A stretch of 64,000 nucleotides of DNA from Gibbsiella quercinecans (lineage in GTDB: Bacteria; Pseudomonadota; Gammaproteobacteria; Enterobacterales; Enterobacteriaceae). The stretch spans positions 1,054,001 through 1,118,000 of the forward strand of contig NZ_CP014136.1 in assembly GCF_002291425.1 (NCBI RefSeq). Reading direction: 5' to 3'. Numbering within the stretch: the stretch's first letter is position 1; each line of letters begins with the position of its first letter. Shown one piece after another: positions 33,500-42,099 of this stretch. A program made the translations under genes and the position numbers. Below the pieces are notes generated by a model, which did no database searches, was not told the origin of the DNA, and worked only from the letters and a program-made list of their open reading frames with translations.

Positions 33500-35317
33500 T
33501 CACCGCGCGATATAATTGCGCCAACCGCCAAATTCCGTGATGTCCTCTGCGCCCTGCAGCGCCCACGGCTCGCAGATAAACCCTTTTACCCGGCGGCCAT
33601 CCGCCAGAACCAACGTGCCGATGCCGAGCGGCGCGAGGATTTCAGCCACAAATTCGCCGAAGCGCGCCAACGGGATATCCCATAGCTCAACGCTGATCGC
33701 CGCGCCGCCGTCTTCCCGCACCAGTCCCGGCTTCGGCGGCTGGGTGTCGGCCAACGCATATAACCGGTAACACGGAGCGGTGGTGGTCTGTTCCACGCGC
33801 ACCGCCTGGCGTTCGGTCAGTTGGTAATTAAGCGGCATACCAGAAAGGTGAGCGCCCACTACTGCCACACGTGCGTAGTTCTCAGCAAATGGCAGTGGCT
33901 GCGGCGGCGGTAAGGGGCGCCCGGTAGCGCCAAGCGGTAATTCCAGGGCCTGCTGCCAGCGCTGGCCAAATGCCGCCAGCGCCCGGTCATGCCAGGCCGG
34001 TGCAATCAGCGTGATGCCGGCCGGCAAGCCGTCGGCACGCATTGGCGCCGGTAGCGCCAGCGCACTGAGATCGGCCAGATTGGTGAAGTTGGTGTAAATG
34101 CCAAACTGCGAGTTGAATAACACCGGCTCCTGGGCCATTTCCGCCAGCGTGCGGATCGTCGGCGAAGTGGGAACCACCAGCGCATCAAACTGCGCCAGTT
34201 GCAGGTGAATGCGGCGTGCCAGTTCGGCCCGCAGGTATTCGGCTTTGTAGGCATCGCAGGCGCTGTACTGCAGGCCGCTGCTGACGATGCCGCGCACCAC
34301 CGGGTTGATGGCCTGCGGATTGCTTTGCAGCAGTTCCTCCACCGCCACGGTGCGTTCCGCCACCCAGGGGCCGTAATAGAGCTGCTCGGCCAGTTCGCGG
34401 AACGCCGTGAAATCAATGGGTTCCAGTTGGGCGCCGATGGCCTGCAACTGTGCCAATGCCTGTTGAAATGCCTGTTCCGCCAGCCGATCGCCAAAGAACT
34501 CCGGCGCGGCCGGAACGGCAAAGCGTGGCGCTGCCGGCAGATCTGCCGGGGCGGTGTTGGGGTTATGGCGTGAATAAGCATCGGCGGCGTCAAAGCCGCC
34601 GGCCAGTTCGGCCACCAGCGCCGCATCCGCGACCGTCAGGGCGAACACGGAAAGGGTGTCGTTCAGCCGGCAAGCCGGCACCAGGCCGCTGCTTGAAAGC
34701 CAGCCTTTGGTGGGCTTCAGCCCGACGATATTGTTGAACCCGGCCGGAACGCGGCCAGAGCCGGCAGTATCGGTACCCAACGAAAACGGCACCAGGCCGC
34801 GCGCCACCACCGAAGCCGAACCGGAGCTGGAGCCGCCGCTAACGTAACGGCTGTCAAAGCTGTTAACCACCGCGCCATGCGGTGAGCGAGTGCCTACTAA
34901 CCCAGTGGCAAACTGATCGAGGTTGGTTTTGCCCACCACAATGGCGCCGGCGGCACGCAACTTGGCCACCACGGCGCCATCGGCATCGGCCTGATAGCTG
35001 AACGCCGGGCAGGCCGCCGTGGTCGGCCAACCGCCGACGTCGATGTTGTCTTTTACCGCAAAGGGCACGCCAAACAAGGGTAAACGGCTGAGATCGCCCT
35101 CAACCGCCGCCAGGCGCTGTGCCAACTGTTGGTATTGGGCTTCACACTGGGCCGCGGTGGCGTGATACAGCCAGGCGTTGTCGCTGCCGCCAAGGCTGGC
35201 AAGCAGAGCATTGATAACCGTGCGCACGCCATCAATGCGTGCGCCAACCGGCTGGGTTTGATAGAAACGTTGCCATTCGGTGAGCGTAAAACCGAATTGC
35301 TTTACAGACTGGGCCAT
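33500..35317 (-). CDS. atzF: Allophanate hydrolase
   Basis: AtzF splits allophanate into ammonium and CO2, the second step of urease-independent urea use. The amidase-signature triad is visible: Lys89 (VPFAVKD), the cis-Ser of GGSSSGS at about 163, and nucleophile Ser187 in TDTAGSGRVPAG. The C-terminal region from about 450 (VAVVGAHLSGMPLNYQL) is the second domain typical of allophanate hydrolases. ATG 35317 gives 605 residues, the usual size; upstream frame extension is not supported. It heads the gntR-urtABCDE cluster. The partner urea carboxylase is not in the window. Confidence 0.9.
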   Translation of the reverse strand: MAQSVKQFGFTLTEWQRFYQTQPVGARIDGVRTVINALLASLGGSDNAWLYHATAAQCEAQYQQLAQRLAAVEGDLSRLPLFGVPFAVKDNIDVGGWPTTAACPAFSYQADADGAVVAKLRAAGAIVVGKTNLDQFATGLVGTRSPHGAVVNSFDSRYVSGGSSSGSASVVARGLVPFSLGTDTAGSGRVPAGFNNIVGLKPTKGWLSSSGLVPACRLNDTLSVFALTVADAALVAELAGGFDAADAYSRHNPNTAPADLPAAPRFAVPAAPEFFGDRLAEQAFQQALAQLQAIGAQLEPIDFTAFRELAEQLYYGPWVAERTVAVEELLQSNPQAINPVVRGIVSSGLQYSACDAYKAEYLRAELARRIHLQLAQFDALVVPTSPTIRTLAEMAQEPVLFNSQFGIYTNFTNLADLSALALPAPMRADGLPAGITLIAPAWHDRALAAFGQRWQQALELPLGATGRPLPPPQPLPFAENYARVAVVGAHLSGMPLNYQLTERQAVRVEQTTTAPCYRLYALADTQPPKPGLVREDGGAAISVELWDIPLARFGEFVAEILAPLGIGTLVLADGRRVKGFICEPWALQGAEDITEFGGWRNYIAR

Positions 35318-35376
35318 CCGTTGAATTCCAACTAGTACACAAGATGGAATCATCAGAGCAAGGGGCGTGCCAGCTT

Positions 35377-35505
35377 TATACTCGTCATACTTCAAGTTGC
35401 AGGTGTGTTGGCTTTCCTCGCTTACCCCAGTCACTTACTCCAGTAAGCTCCTGGGGATTCGCTGCGTCGCCGCCTTCCTGCAACTCGAATTATTTAGAGT
35501 GTATA
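35377..35505. repeat. ERIC element (127 bp plus TA duplication)
   Basis: Same family as the copy at 9891 but reversed: CATACTTCAAGTTGCAG at the left, GTAAGCTCCTGGGGATTC in the centre, and CTGCAACTCGAATTATT at the right. TATA flanks both ends (35377-35380 and 35502-35505). It lies about 60 nt upstream of atzF, in the promoter region, so it may affect that promoter or mRNA. Confidence 0.93.
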
Positions 35506-35624
35506 TCGTTATGATTTTCGCCGTGAAAAGGCCTTAACGGGGTGCGTTAAACTCAGCGGCGCACCACTGGCGAGCGGGCGCTGAGCAAAAACGGTGCATA
35601 ACATCCCCCCCTGAGAGTTTCCGC

Positions 35625-36092
35625 TTAGGCCGCGCCGCGCACGCGCTGCGCCAGGCCTTTAAGGAAATAACGCAGCATCTGATCGCCGCATGGCCGGTAG
35701 TTCTTGGTGCCCTCTTTCCGAAACAGCGCATTCAGCTCCGGCTTGGAAATGCGGAAATCAACGGCGCTGAAAATGGCGTGCATATCGGTGTCTTTCAGCT
35801 CAAACGCGACACGCAGCTTTTTTAGCACCTGATTGTTGGTGACCGGCAGTTCCACCGCCGGTGCCGGGTATTTGTCGTCTTTACCGCGTTTGAAGAACAC
35901 CAAGCCATTGAGAAAATGCGCCATCACTTGATCCGGGCATTGTTCAAAGCCGGGCTCGCCTTCCTTGATCACATAACGGCCCATCGCAGCGGCATCGACG
36001 TTAAAACCGTCCAGCGAGACGATTTCCGCCATTTTTGCATCGTTAATACTTAGCATGTAGCGCACGCTGCGCAGCACATCATTGTTAATCAT
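35625..36092 (-). CDS. yehS: DUF1456 family protein YehS
   Basis: The 155-residue protein has two copies of the DUF1456 unit: NDVLRSVRYMLSINDAKMAEI and NNQVLKKLRVAFELKDTDMHAIF, each followed by a LSKPEL/ALFRKEG-like element in the second half. Length and layout match E. coli YehS (156 aa). No function is established for the family. ATG 36092 follows AAGGC; the frame opens at 36131 without a ribosome-binding site. It stands alone on the minus strand. Confidence 0.88.
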   Translation of the reverse strand: MINNDVLRSVRYMLSINDAKMAEIVSLDGFNVDAAAMGRYVIKEGEPGFEQCPDQVMAHFLNGLVFFKRGKDDKYPAPAVELPVTNNQVLKKLRVAFELKDTDMHAIFSAVDFRISKPELNALFRKEGTKNYRPCGDQMLRYFLKGLAQRVRGAA

Positions 36093-36244
36093 GGTATAGC
36101 CTTTTATTACGGGCACGACAGGCGGCCGCACGCCGGGAAGATGTGCGGCAGTATAGGCAGACGGCCAGGGTTTCTCAATCGCTTTGACCGTTGGGCGCCA
36201 GGCAATGGCGCTTTTTACCCATAGGCCTTCCCTGCCCGCCCCGC

Positions 36245-37348
36245 TTAGGCCAGCGGCTGGCGCGGGCGGAAGATGTGGTCCACGCCCTGCGCGCGCAGCC
36301 GGTTAACCAGATCGAGCCCGCCGTTTGGCGTGGCGTGCGCCAACAGCCGCTCATTTTCAAACACCGGGCTGGCCCAGAAGATATTGACCGGATCGCCGTA
36401 CTGCTCCGGCAGCTTCAGGTGCTCCTGGTAAGGGTAAAAGGCGGAAGAAAGCACATAGCCTTCATACCCCTGCGGCGCCACTTCCGATTCCAGCGTGTGG
36501 CCTTCACCAAGCCAGGTGAGCCGCGCCCAGGGCACATGGGCAAAGCCAGCCAGCGCGCTGGCCATCTGCACCGCGTTCTCCTCGGTCATATACTGCCCAT
36601 CAATGGCAATCCCCATTTCCATGCGGCGATAGCGGGCGGCATCGTCGTTGAACAGGATATCCACCCACGGCATCGGCCGGATGCTGACCCCCATGGTGAG
36701 GAAGTAATAGATGCCGTCGCGCTCGTGCTGGGTGATCGCCATCGGCGGCCATTTGCCCTGGTCGATGGCGTAATATTTTACCGACGGGCCGAAATGCTGC
36801 TCGTAGCAGGCGCCGTAATCGCGCTGGATCGTCGGCCACGGGTTACCTTCCTCACGCTGCCAACTGCGCCAGAACTGGCGCGTATTTTCCGCCTGTGCGT
36901 ACTGCACGTTGGTGGAGGCAGAGCCCAGCGGATAGGCCAGCGGGCTTTCTTTAATACAGCTGGCGGAATAGCACACCGAATGGTCGATATACAGGCTCCA
37001 GCCCGGGATCACCGCCAGCAGTTGGCCGTAATACCACAGCGCGGCGCCGTCGTCGCTCTCCGCCCATACCACCAACAGCCCTTCCGGGTTGAGCGGGGCC
37101 TCGCCTTCCAGATTGCGGCAAAACTCGGCGGCCAGCATCGGCGGCTGCCCCATCTCCAGCGCGGCGCGGTCTTCCTGCTGCGGCGCTGCGGCCAGGTTGC
37201 GCAGCCAGCAGGCCCGCACCTGAAAACGTTCACTGTACGCTTCCGTGGGGTAAATATAAAAATAGGCGGCGCGATGATCTTGCTGCACCACGGCCACCAG
37301 CGTTTGGTTCTCGTTACTGACTTCGGCAAGTACAGTAGACTCGTTCAT
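36245..37348 (-). CDS. Suppressor-of-fused domain protein
   Basis: The 367-residue protein has a bacterial SUFU-like domain in its C-terminal half: YEQHFGPSVKYYAIDQG, then GIYYFLTMGVSIRPMP and HVPWARLTWLGEGHTLESE. The N-terminal half (residues 1-150) looks like a separate beta-rich domain (QTLVAVVQQDHRAAYFYIYP). GAGG precedes ATG 37348 well. There is no signal peptide. In bacteria, SUFU domains often occur as immunity or chaperone-like modules for toxins, but no toxin gene is adjacent, so the role is unassigned. The next upstream gene on this strand (38359) encodes an MpaB-type protein. Confidence 0.75.
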   Translation of the reverse strand: MNESTVLAEVSNENQTLVAVVQQDHRAAYFYIYPTEAYSERFQVRACWLRNLAAAPQQEDRAALEMGQPPMLAAEFCRNLEGEAPLNPEGLLVVWAESDDGAALWYYGQLLAVIPGWSLYIDHSVCYSASCIKESPLAYPLGSASTNVQYAQAENTRQFWRSWQREEGNPWPTIQRDYGACYEQHFGPSVKYYAIDQGKWPPMAITQHERDGIYYFLTMGVSIRPMPWVDILFNDDAARYRRMEMGIAIDGQYMTEENAVQMASALAGFAHVPWARLTWLGEGHTLESEVAPQGYEGYVLSSAFYPYQEHLKLPEQYGDPVNIFWASPVFENERLLAHATPNGGLDLVNRLRAQGVDHIFRPRQPLA

Positions 37349-37465
37349 ATCGCCTCAATAGGTCACCACGCGGCAATCACCGCCGCGCGCCAGATAAATG
37401 GGTTTTCACCAGTGTAAAACGCAAAGCCAGGCGGGATCACGCGTAAAAGTCCGAAAAAGCCAGAC

Positions 37466-38359
37466 TTACGCCTGCCGTTGCCCGTCTGCCGCCGCATTAT
37501 TGATGCGCCGCTGCGCGCGATGATAGGAGCCGTTGCGCACCGATGCGCGCAGCACTTTCGCCGTGCCGGCCACGCCGGCACGCACCAGCCGGCGCTGTAT
37601 CGCCCCTTGGCGAAGCCCCAGTTGCTGCTGCGCCCAGCCCGGCAGCAGATCGATACCGGCCCGCATCACCAGGGCGCCGAACGGCCGCGCCAACAGGCTG
37701 GGCGCCGGTGCGCCAAGCAGGATTCGCGCCACTTCACGCGTTCGCGCGTCGCAAACCAATTGCCCGCGCATCTGCTGCAAATAATCGGCCACCTCCGCGC
37801 AACTGGCCGGGATATCGCGCGCGCCCAACGCTTCGGCCACGCGCGCGGCTTCCTGGTAGTAGCGATCCTGCTGCGCCGGCGGCAAGGCCGGGTTGCGGTA
37901 GCGCAGGTGCGCCGCCAGAAAACTGCGGCTTTCCGCCACGTGCACCCAGGTCAGCAGTTGCGGATCGCTGGCGGCATAGGGCGTGCCGTCGGCGGCGTAG
38001 CCATTCACGTGCTGATGAATCGCCTTAACGCGGGCGATCAGCCGCTGCGCGTCGGCGCTGGCCGCAAAGGTGGTGGCGGAAATAAACTGGCCGGTGCGGC
38101 GCAGCCGGCCAAGCATATCGTTGCGAAAATTGGAGTGATCCCATACCCCGGCCAGCGCCAGCGGGTGCAGCATTTGCAACAGCAGTGCGCTGACGCCGCC
38201 GCACAGCATTGAGGTGAAATCGCCGTGCACCTGCCAGATCGTGGTCTGCGGCCCGAACAGCCCCGGATCCCCCGGTGGGTTTTCAAAGTCGATCCCGCCC
38301 AGCGTTAGCCCGCTTAGGCTGTGCACCTGTTTTTCGATCGCTGCGCGTACTGTTTCCAT
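37466..38359 (-). CDS. Oxygenase MpaB family (DUF2236) protein
   Basis: The 297-residue protein fits the DUF2236/MpaB family (haem-containing relatives include the rubber oxygenase Lcp). Diagnostic blocks are LFGPQTTIWQVHGDFTSML, LLLQMLHPLALAGVWDHSNF, and TTFAASADAQRLIARVKAIH with the GTPYAASDPQLLTWVHV segment, which carries the conserved histidine. No signal peptide is present. Reaction in this organism is unknown; fungal MpaB cleaves an alkyl side chain oxidatively. GAGGG lies upstream of ATG 38359. It is divergent from metN with a 339-bp gap. Confidence 0.82.
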   Translation of the reverse strand: METVRAAIEKQVHSLSGLTLGGIDFENPPGDPGLFGPQTTIWQVHGDFTSMLCGGVSALLLQMLHPLALAGVWDHSNFRNDMLGRLRRTGQFISATTFAASADAQRLIARVKAIHQHVNGYAADGTPYAASDPQLLTWVHVAESRSFLAAHLRYRNPALPPAQQDRYYQEAARVAEALGARDIPASCAEVADYLQQMRGQLVCDARTREVARILLGAPAPSLLARPFGALVMRAGIDLLPGWAQQQLGLRQGAIQRRLVRAGVAGTAKVLRASVRNGSYHRAQRRINNAAADGQRQA

Positions 38360-38698
38360 CCCGGCCCTCTTTGCTGTTGCGGCCAGTCTATCATGGGAAT
38401 GCAGCGGCGTTTAACCTTGCCGCCGCCGTTCACCGGGCACGCCTGCCGGCCAAGCGCTCAATCACGCCGCGGGCTTTTCGCTTAGATTTCAATCATTAGT
38501 ATACTTTATAACTCATTATAAAAAAGAAGCATAAGTAATACTTATTGCATTCTTCCTGCCGGTATCAAGCCCCGGTAGGATTGGTAGCAATTTTTACCTG
38601 GCAGCATGATTTTTACGTCTTCCTATCAAACCGGCCCTGACGGTATGATGCGCGGCCACCGGAATACGTAGACTTTTTATTTAAGGATTATTGTCACA
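38360..38698. other. 339-bp divergent intergenic region upstream of metN
   Basis: AT-rich in the middle. It contains TATACT at 38500-38505 as a possible -10 and an imperfect stem, CCTGCCGG-N9-CCGGTAGG (about 38556-38580). I looked for tandem MetJ boxes (AGACGTCT) and found only partial matches such as ACGTCTT and ACGTAGACT, so methionine control of metN is not demonstrated. No small gene was recognised. Confidence 0.5.
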
Positions 38699-39724
38699 AT
38701 GATCGTTCTTTCGAACGTTTGTAAAACTTTTGACAGCGCTCAAGGCCGTGTAATCGCCGTGGACGACGTCAATCTTAACGTTGAGGCCGGGCAAATCTAC
38801 GGCATCATTGGCTACAGTGGTGCAGGGAAAAGCACGCTCATCCGCTTACTCAACGGCCTGGAAACCCCCACCAGCGGCAGTATCCGCATCAATGGTTTTG
38901 ATATTGCCAAGGCCAGCCATGATGAATTGCGCCGGGCGCGCCTGAAAATCAGCATGGTGTTCCAGCACTTCAACCTGCTGTGGTCGCGCACCGTCAGCGA
39001 GAACATCGCCTTTTCCCTACAGATTGCCGGCGCCGCCAAAGCGCGCATCAAGCAACGGGTGGCGGAATTGATTGCGCTGGTCGGCCTGCAAGGGCGCGAA
39101 AACGCCTACCCTTCGCAACTGAGCGGCGGCCAGAAACAGCGCGTCGGCATCGCCCGCGCCCTGGCCAACAACCCGGACGTGCTACTGTGCGACGAGGCCA
39201 CCTCGGCGCTCGATCCGCAAACCACCGACGCCATCCTCGATTTGCTGCTGGATATCAACCGCAAGCTGAACCTGACCATCGTGTTGATCACCCATGAAAT
39301 GCACGTGGTGCGGAAAATCTGCCACCGCGTCGCAGTGATGGAAAATGGCCGCATTGTGGAAGAAGGGCCGGTGATTGACGTCTTCACCCGGCCACAGCAG
39401 CCGATCACCCAGCAGTTTGTGAAGCAGGTTTCGCAATATCAGGAGACAGAGGAGAGCTTTAACCCGCAGTTGACCGAACACCTGCAGGGCACCATTTTCA
39501 AGCTGACGTTTGTCGGCATGCAGACCCATCAGGCGGTGATTTCCGACGTTATCCAACGTTACGGCCTGAGCATCAATATTCTGCACGGCAAAATCAGCCA
39601 CACGCTGAACGGCACATTTGGCGAACTGTATATTCATACCGTGGGCAGCGAACAGCAAATCGCCGGGATGCGGGAATTATTGCAAGAACGGGATATCGCC
39701 GTTGAGGTTGTTAAACATGATTGA
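38699..39724 (+). CDS. metN: Methionine-type ABC transporter ATPase MetN
   Basis: The 341-residue ATPase has Walker A GYSGAGKST at about 38-46, the signature LSGGQKQRVGI, Walker B LLCDEATSALDP, and the C-terminal NIL regulatory domain (about 260-341, FVGMQTHQAVISDVI), which is specific to MetN and binds methionine. It overlaps metI by 8 nt. With metI and the NlpA-type binding protein it forms one of two MetNIQ sets in the window. Substrates of such duplicated sets include methionine, its D-isomer and other sulfur compounds. Confidence 0.92.
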   Translation: MIVLSNVCKTFDSAQGRVIAVDDVNLNVEAGQIYGIIGYSGAGKSTLIRLLNGLETPTSGSIRINGFDIAKASHDELRRARLKISMVFQHFNLLWSRTVSENIAFSLQIAGAAKARIKQRVAELIALVGLQGRENAYPSQLSGGQKQRVGIARALANNPDVLLCDEATSALDPQTTDAILDLLLDINRKLNLTIVLITHEMHVVRKICHRVAVMENGRIVEEGPVIDVFTRPQQPITQQFVKQVSQYQETEESFNPQLTEHLQGTIFKLTFVGMQTHQAVISDVIQRYGLSINILHGKISHTLNGTFGELYIHTVGSEQQIAGMRELLQERDIAVEVVKHD

Positions 39725-40385
39725 GTCGCTGTTCCCTCACCTGCGTATTGACCAACTGTTAGACGCCACGCTGGAAACGCTGTACATGACCGGCATCGCC
39801 GGCCTGGCCACCCTGATCCTGGGCATCGTGCTTGGCGTGATCCTGTTTTTAACCTCTAAGGGCCAACTGCTGCAAAACCGCCCGATCTACCTGCTGATCT
39901 CAGCCATAGTGAACATCTTCCGCTCCATCCCGTTCATTATCCTGATCGTGTTGCTGATCCCTTTCACCAAAACCTTGATCGGCACCATTTTGGGCGCAGA
40001 CGCCGCACTGCCGGCGCTGATCGTCGGCGCAGCGCCGTTCTACGCACGCCTGGTGGAGATCGGCCTGCGTGAAGTGGATAAAGGAGTGATTGAAGCGGCG
40101 CGCTCCATGGGGGCGAAAACCCGTACCATCATCTTCCGCGTGCTGTTGCCGGAATCATCGCCGGCGTTGGTTTCCGGCATCACCGTCACGCTGATCGCGC
40201 TGGTGAGCTACACCGCAATGGCTGGCGTGATCGGCGCGGGCGGGCTGGGCAACCTGGCGTATCTGGAAGGCTTTCAACGCAACCATAGTGATGTAACGCT
40301 GGTGGCGACACTGATGATTTTGTTGATCGTGTTCGTCATCCAGTTTATTGGCGACACAGTAACCACACTGCTCGATAAACGTTAA
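39717..40385 (+). CDS. metI: Methionine-type ABC transporter permease MetI
   Basis: The 222-residue permease has about five helices and the EAA loop motif EAARSMGAKTRTIIFRVLLPES that docks to MetN. The FRSIPFIILIVLLIPFT block is typical for MetI. ATG 39717 lies within the end of metN (8-nt overlap), consistent with coupling; the longer open frame to 39618 has no appropriate start. It is followed by the binding-protein gene after 17 nt. Confidence 0.92.
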   Translation: MIESLFPHLRIDQLLDATLETLYMTGIAGLATLILGIVLGVILFLTSKGQLLQNRPIYLLISAIVNIFRSIPFIILIVLLIPFTKTLIGTILGADAALPALIVGAAPFYARLVEIGLREVDKGVIEAARSMGAKTRTIIFRVLLPESSPALVSGITVTLIALVSYTAMAGVIGAGGLGNLAYLEGFQRNHSDVTLVATLMILLIVFVIQFIGDTVTTLLDKR

Positions 40386-40402
40386 TAACAGGAATAATGA
40401 CG

Positions 40403-41221
40403 ATGAAAAAACAACTCATGATGTTAGCCTTCGCTTCGCTGACGGCGCTGGCGTCTTTCACCGCCGCAGCGCAAACCAAACTGGTGGTGGGCGCTTCCAA
40501 CGTGCCGCACGCCGAAATCCTTGAACAGGCAAAACCGATCCTCGCCAAAGAAGGCATCGATCTGGAAATCAAACGCTTCCAGGACTACATCCTGCCGAAC
40601 ACCGCACTGGCCAGCCACGATATCGACGCTAACTACTTCCAACACGTGCCGTACCTGAACTCGGTGCTGAAAGACCACGCCGATGACAAGAGCTATGACT
40701 TCGTCAGCGCCGGCGCCATCCACATCGAACCTATCGGTATCTACTCGAAAAAGTACAAGAGCCTGAAAGATCTGCCGGAAAACGGCAAAATCATCATGCG
40801 CGATGCGGTGGCTGAAGAAGGCCGTATTCTGTCTATCTTTGAACGTGAAGGGGTGATCAAGCTGAAACCGGGCGTGAGCAAGGTGGATGCGCGGATTTCC
40901 GACGTGGTGGAAAACCCGAAACATCTGAAGTTCCTGGCTAACGTGGAAGGTGCGCTGCTGCCGCAGATGTACAACAACGATGAAGGCGATGCGGTGGTGA
41001 TTAACGCCAACTACGCGATCGACGCCGGCCTGAACCCCATCAAAGACCCTATCGCGGTTGAAAGCGGCGTAGATAACCCTTACGCCAACATCATTACCGT
41101 GCACAAGGCCGACGTTAACAAGCCGGAGATCGTCGCGTTGGTGAAAGTGCTGCACTCTAAGCCGATTCAGGACTTTATCCGCGAAAAATATCAGGGCGCG
41201 GTTATTCCGGTTGACCAATAA
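40403..41221 (+). CDS. metQ: MetQ/NlpA-family substrate-binding protein (non-lipoprotein)
   Basis: This is a periplasmic binding protein for the adjacent MetNI. The NlpA-family blocks KLVVGASNVPHAEILEQAKP, DYILPNTALASHDIDANYFQH and KPIQDFIREKY are clear. The signal peptide ends in AAA-Q with no lipobox cysteine, so unlike E. coli MetQ it should be soluble. AGGA serves either ATG 40397 or ATG 40403; the latter has the better nine-base spacing and the MKK start. It is followed by a strong terminator shared with comR. Confidence 0.9.
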   Translation: MKKQLMMLAFASLTALASFTAAAQTKLVVGASNVPHAEILEQAKPILAKEGIDLEIKRFQDYILPNTALASHDIDANYFQHVPYLNSVLKDHADDKSYDFVSAGAIHIEPIGIYSKKYKSLKDLPENGKIIMRDAVAEEGRILSIFEREGVIKLKPGVSKVDARISDVVENPKHLKFLANVEGALLPQMYNNDEGDAVVINANYAIDAGLNPIKDPIAVESGVDNPYANIITVHKADVNKPEIVALVKVLHSKPIQDFIREKYQGAVIPVDQ

Positions 41222-41252
41222 GCCACCGCGTTTCCCCCTATTGCGTTAAACC

Positions 41253-41281
41253 CCCTCGCCACAGCGGCGAGGGAGTTTTTT
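41253..41281 (+). terminator. Terminator of metNIQ
   Basis: CCCTCGCC-ACAGC-GGCGAGGG is followed by AGTTTTTT. It ends at the stop codon of convergent comR. Confidence 0.9.
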
Positions 41282-41933
41282 ATGTTTTACGCAACGCTTC
41301 CGCCTGGCACAGGTGCGGCCACACGGCCATCAGCGCCGCCAACAGTTGCAGCAGATCTTCGTGGTTTGCGCCTTCACGCGCCTGAACCGACATCCCTTCA
41401 ATGTTGCAGATGATGAACTTCGCCAGCAGCATGGTATCGGTGTGCAGCGCTACTTCGCCCTGCTGCACTTTGCGATCAAAACACGCTTTCAGGCTGGCCT
41501 CTTGCTCCTGGTGTTTTTTCTGCAACATCGCCGCAATGGCGCCCGCTGAAGACGATAACGCCGAAGAAGTACACACCATAAAACACCCCGACGGCGTATC
41601 AGGATCGGTAAATACCTTCACGTAGGCGTGAATGTAGGCCTCGATGATGGCGGCAACCGGCTCATCCCGTTCCAGTATCCGGTTGGTACAGGCGGTGTAC
41701 TTTTCCAGATAGCACTCTACGGCCGCAAGGAACAGCCCCTCTTTGTTGCCAAACTCGGCATACAGCGTCGGCGCTTTGGCGCCGGTCACCGCGACCAGAT
41801 CGGCCAGCGAGGTGGATTCATAGCCGTCGCGCCAGAACAGCCTCAACACCTGGTCGAGCGCCCGATCGCGATCGAACTGTTTCGGTCTGCCGCGTGTTTT
41901 TTTCTCACACATCTTTTTTTCGTTAGTCGTCAT
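41280..41933 (-). CDS. comR: TetR-family repressor ComR (copper-responsive, bhsA repressor)
   Basis: The 217-residue regulator is very like E. coli ComR (YcfQ): RGRPKQFDRDRALDQVLRLFW, then YESTSLADLVAVTGAKAPTLYAEFGNKEGLF forms the TetR helix-turn-helix. The C-terminal half keeps the PSGCFMVC and NIEGMSVQAREGA segments of that protein. In E. coli, ComR represses the divergent bhsA (comC) and is relieved by copper. The same divergent arrangement with a bhsA-like gene is found here, with an 18-bp palindrome between them. GGGGA precedes ATG 41933. Confidence 0.85.
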   Translation of the reverse strand: MTTNEKKMCEKKTRGRPKQFDRDRALDQVLRLFWRDGYESTSLADLVAVTGAKAPTLYAEFGNKEGLFLAAVECYLEKYTACTNRILERDEPVAAIIEAYIHAYVKVFTDPDTPSGCFMVCTSSALSSSAGAIAAMLQKKHQEQEASLKACFDRKVQQGEVALHTDTMLLAKFIICNIEGMSVQAREGANHEDLLQLLAALMAVWPHLCQAEALRKT

Positions 41934-41951
41934 GGCATTTCCCCTGGTTCA

Positions 41952-41969
41952 TTAATAGCGCACTATTAA
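41952..41969. promoter_or_regulatory. Probable ComR operator
   Basis: TTAATAG-CGCA-CTATTAA is a perfect 7-bp inverted repeat just upstream of comR (19 nt from its ATG) and in the comR-bhsA gap, the size and symmetry expected for a TetR-family operator. Confidence 0.65.
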
Positions 41970-42099
41970 CTTAACGTTCATTATAAAAAAATATTGCATC
42001 GCCGTCGAGAAAAGACTAGCATTTAGTTATCGATCGTTAATTAATTTAGCGAATACGAAAACCAATACTGAAAAAACGACACAAACAGGAAATAACATT

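Noticed and set aside
33351-33566. N-terminal extension of the GntR regulator
   Set aside because: The additional codons translate hairpin-repeat DNA; the regulator motif begins right after ATG 33350.
36191-37417. 408-codon open frame on the plus strand
   Set aside because: Antisense to the suppressor-of-fused domain gene; the composition is Arg/His/Gly-rich and no family is recognised.
38590-38680. Tandem MetJ boxes upstream of metN
   Set aside because: Only partial matches (ACGTCTT and ACGTAGACT) were found, not adjacent 8-bp boxes, so no MetJ site is claimed.
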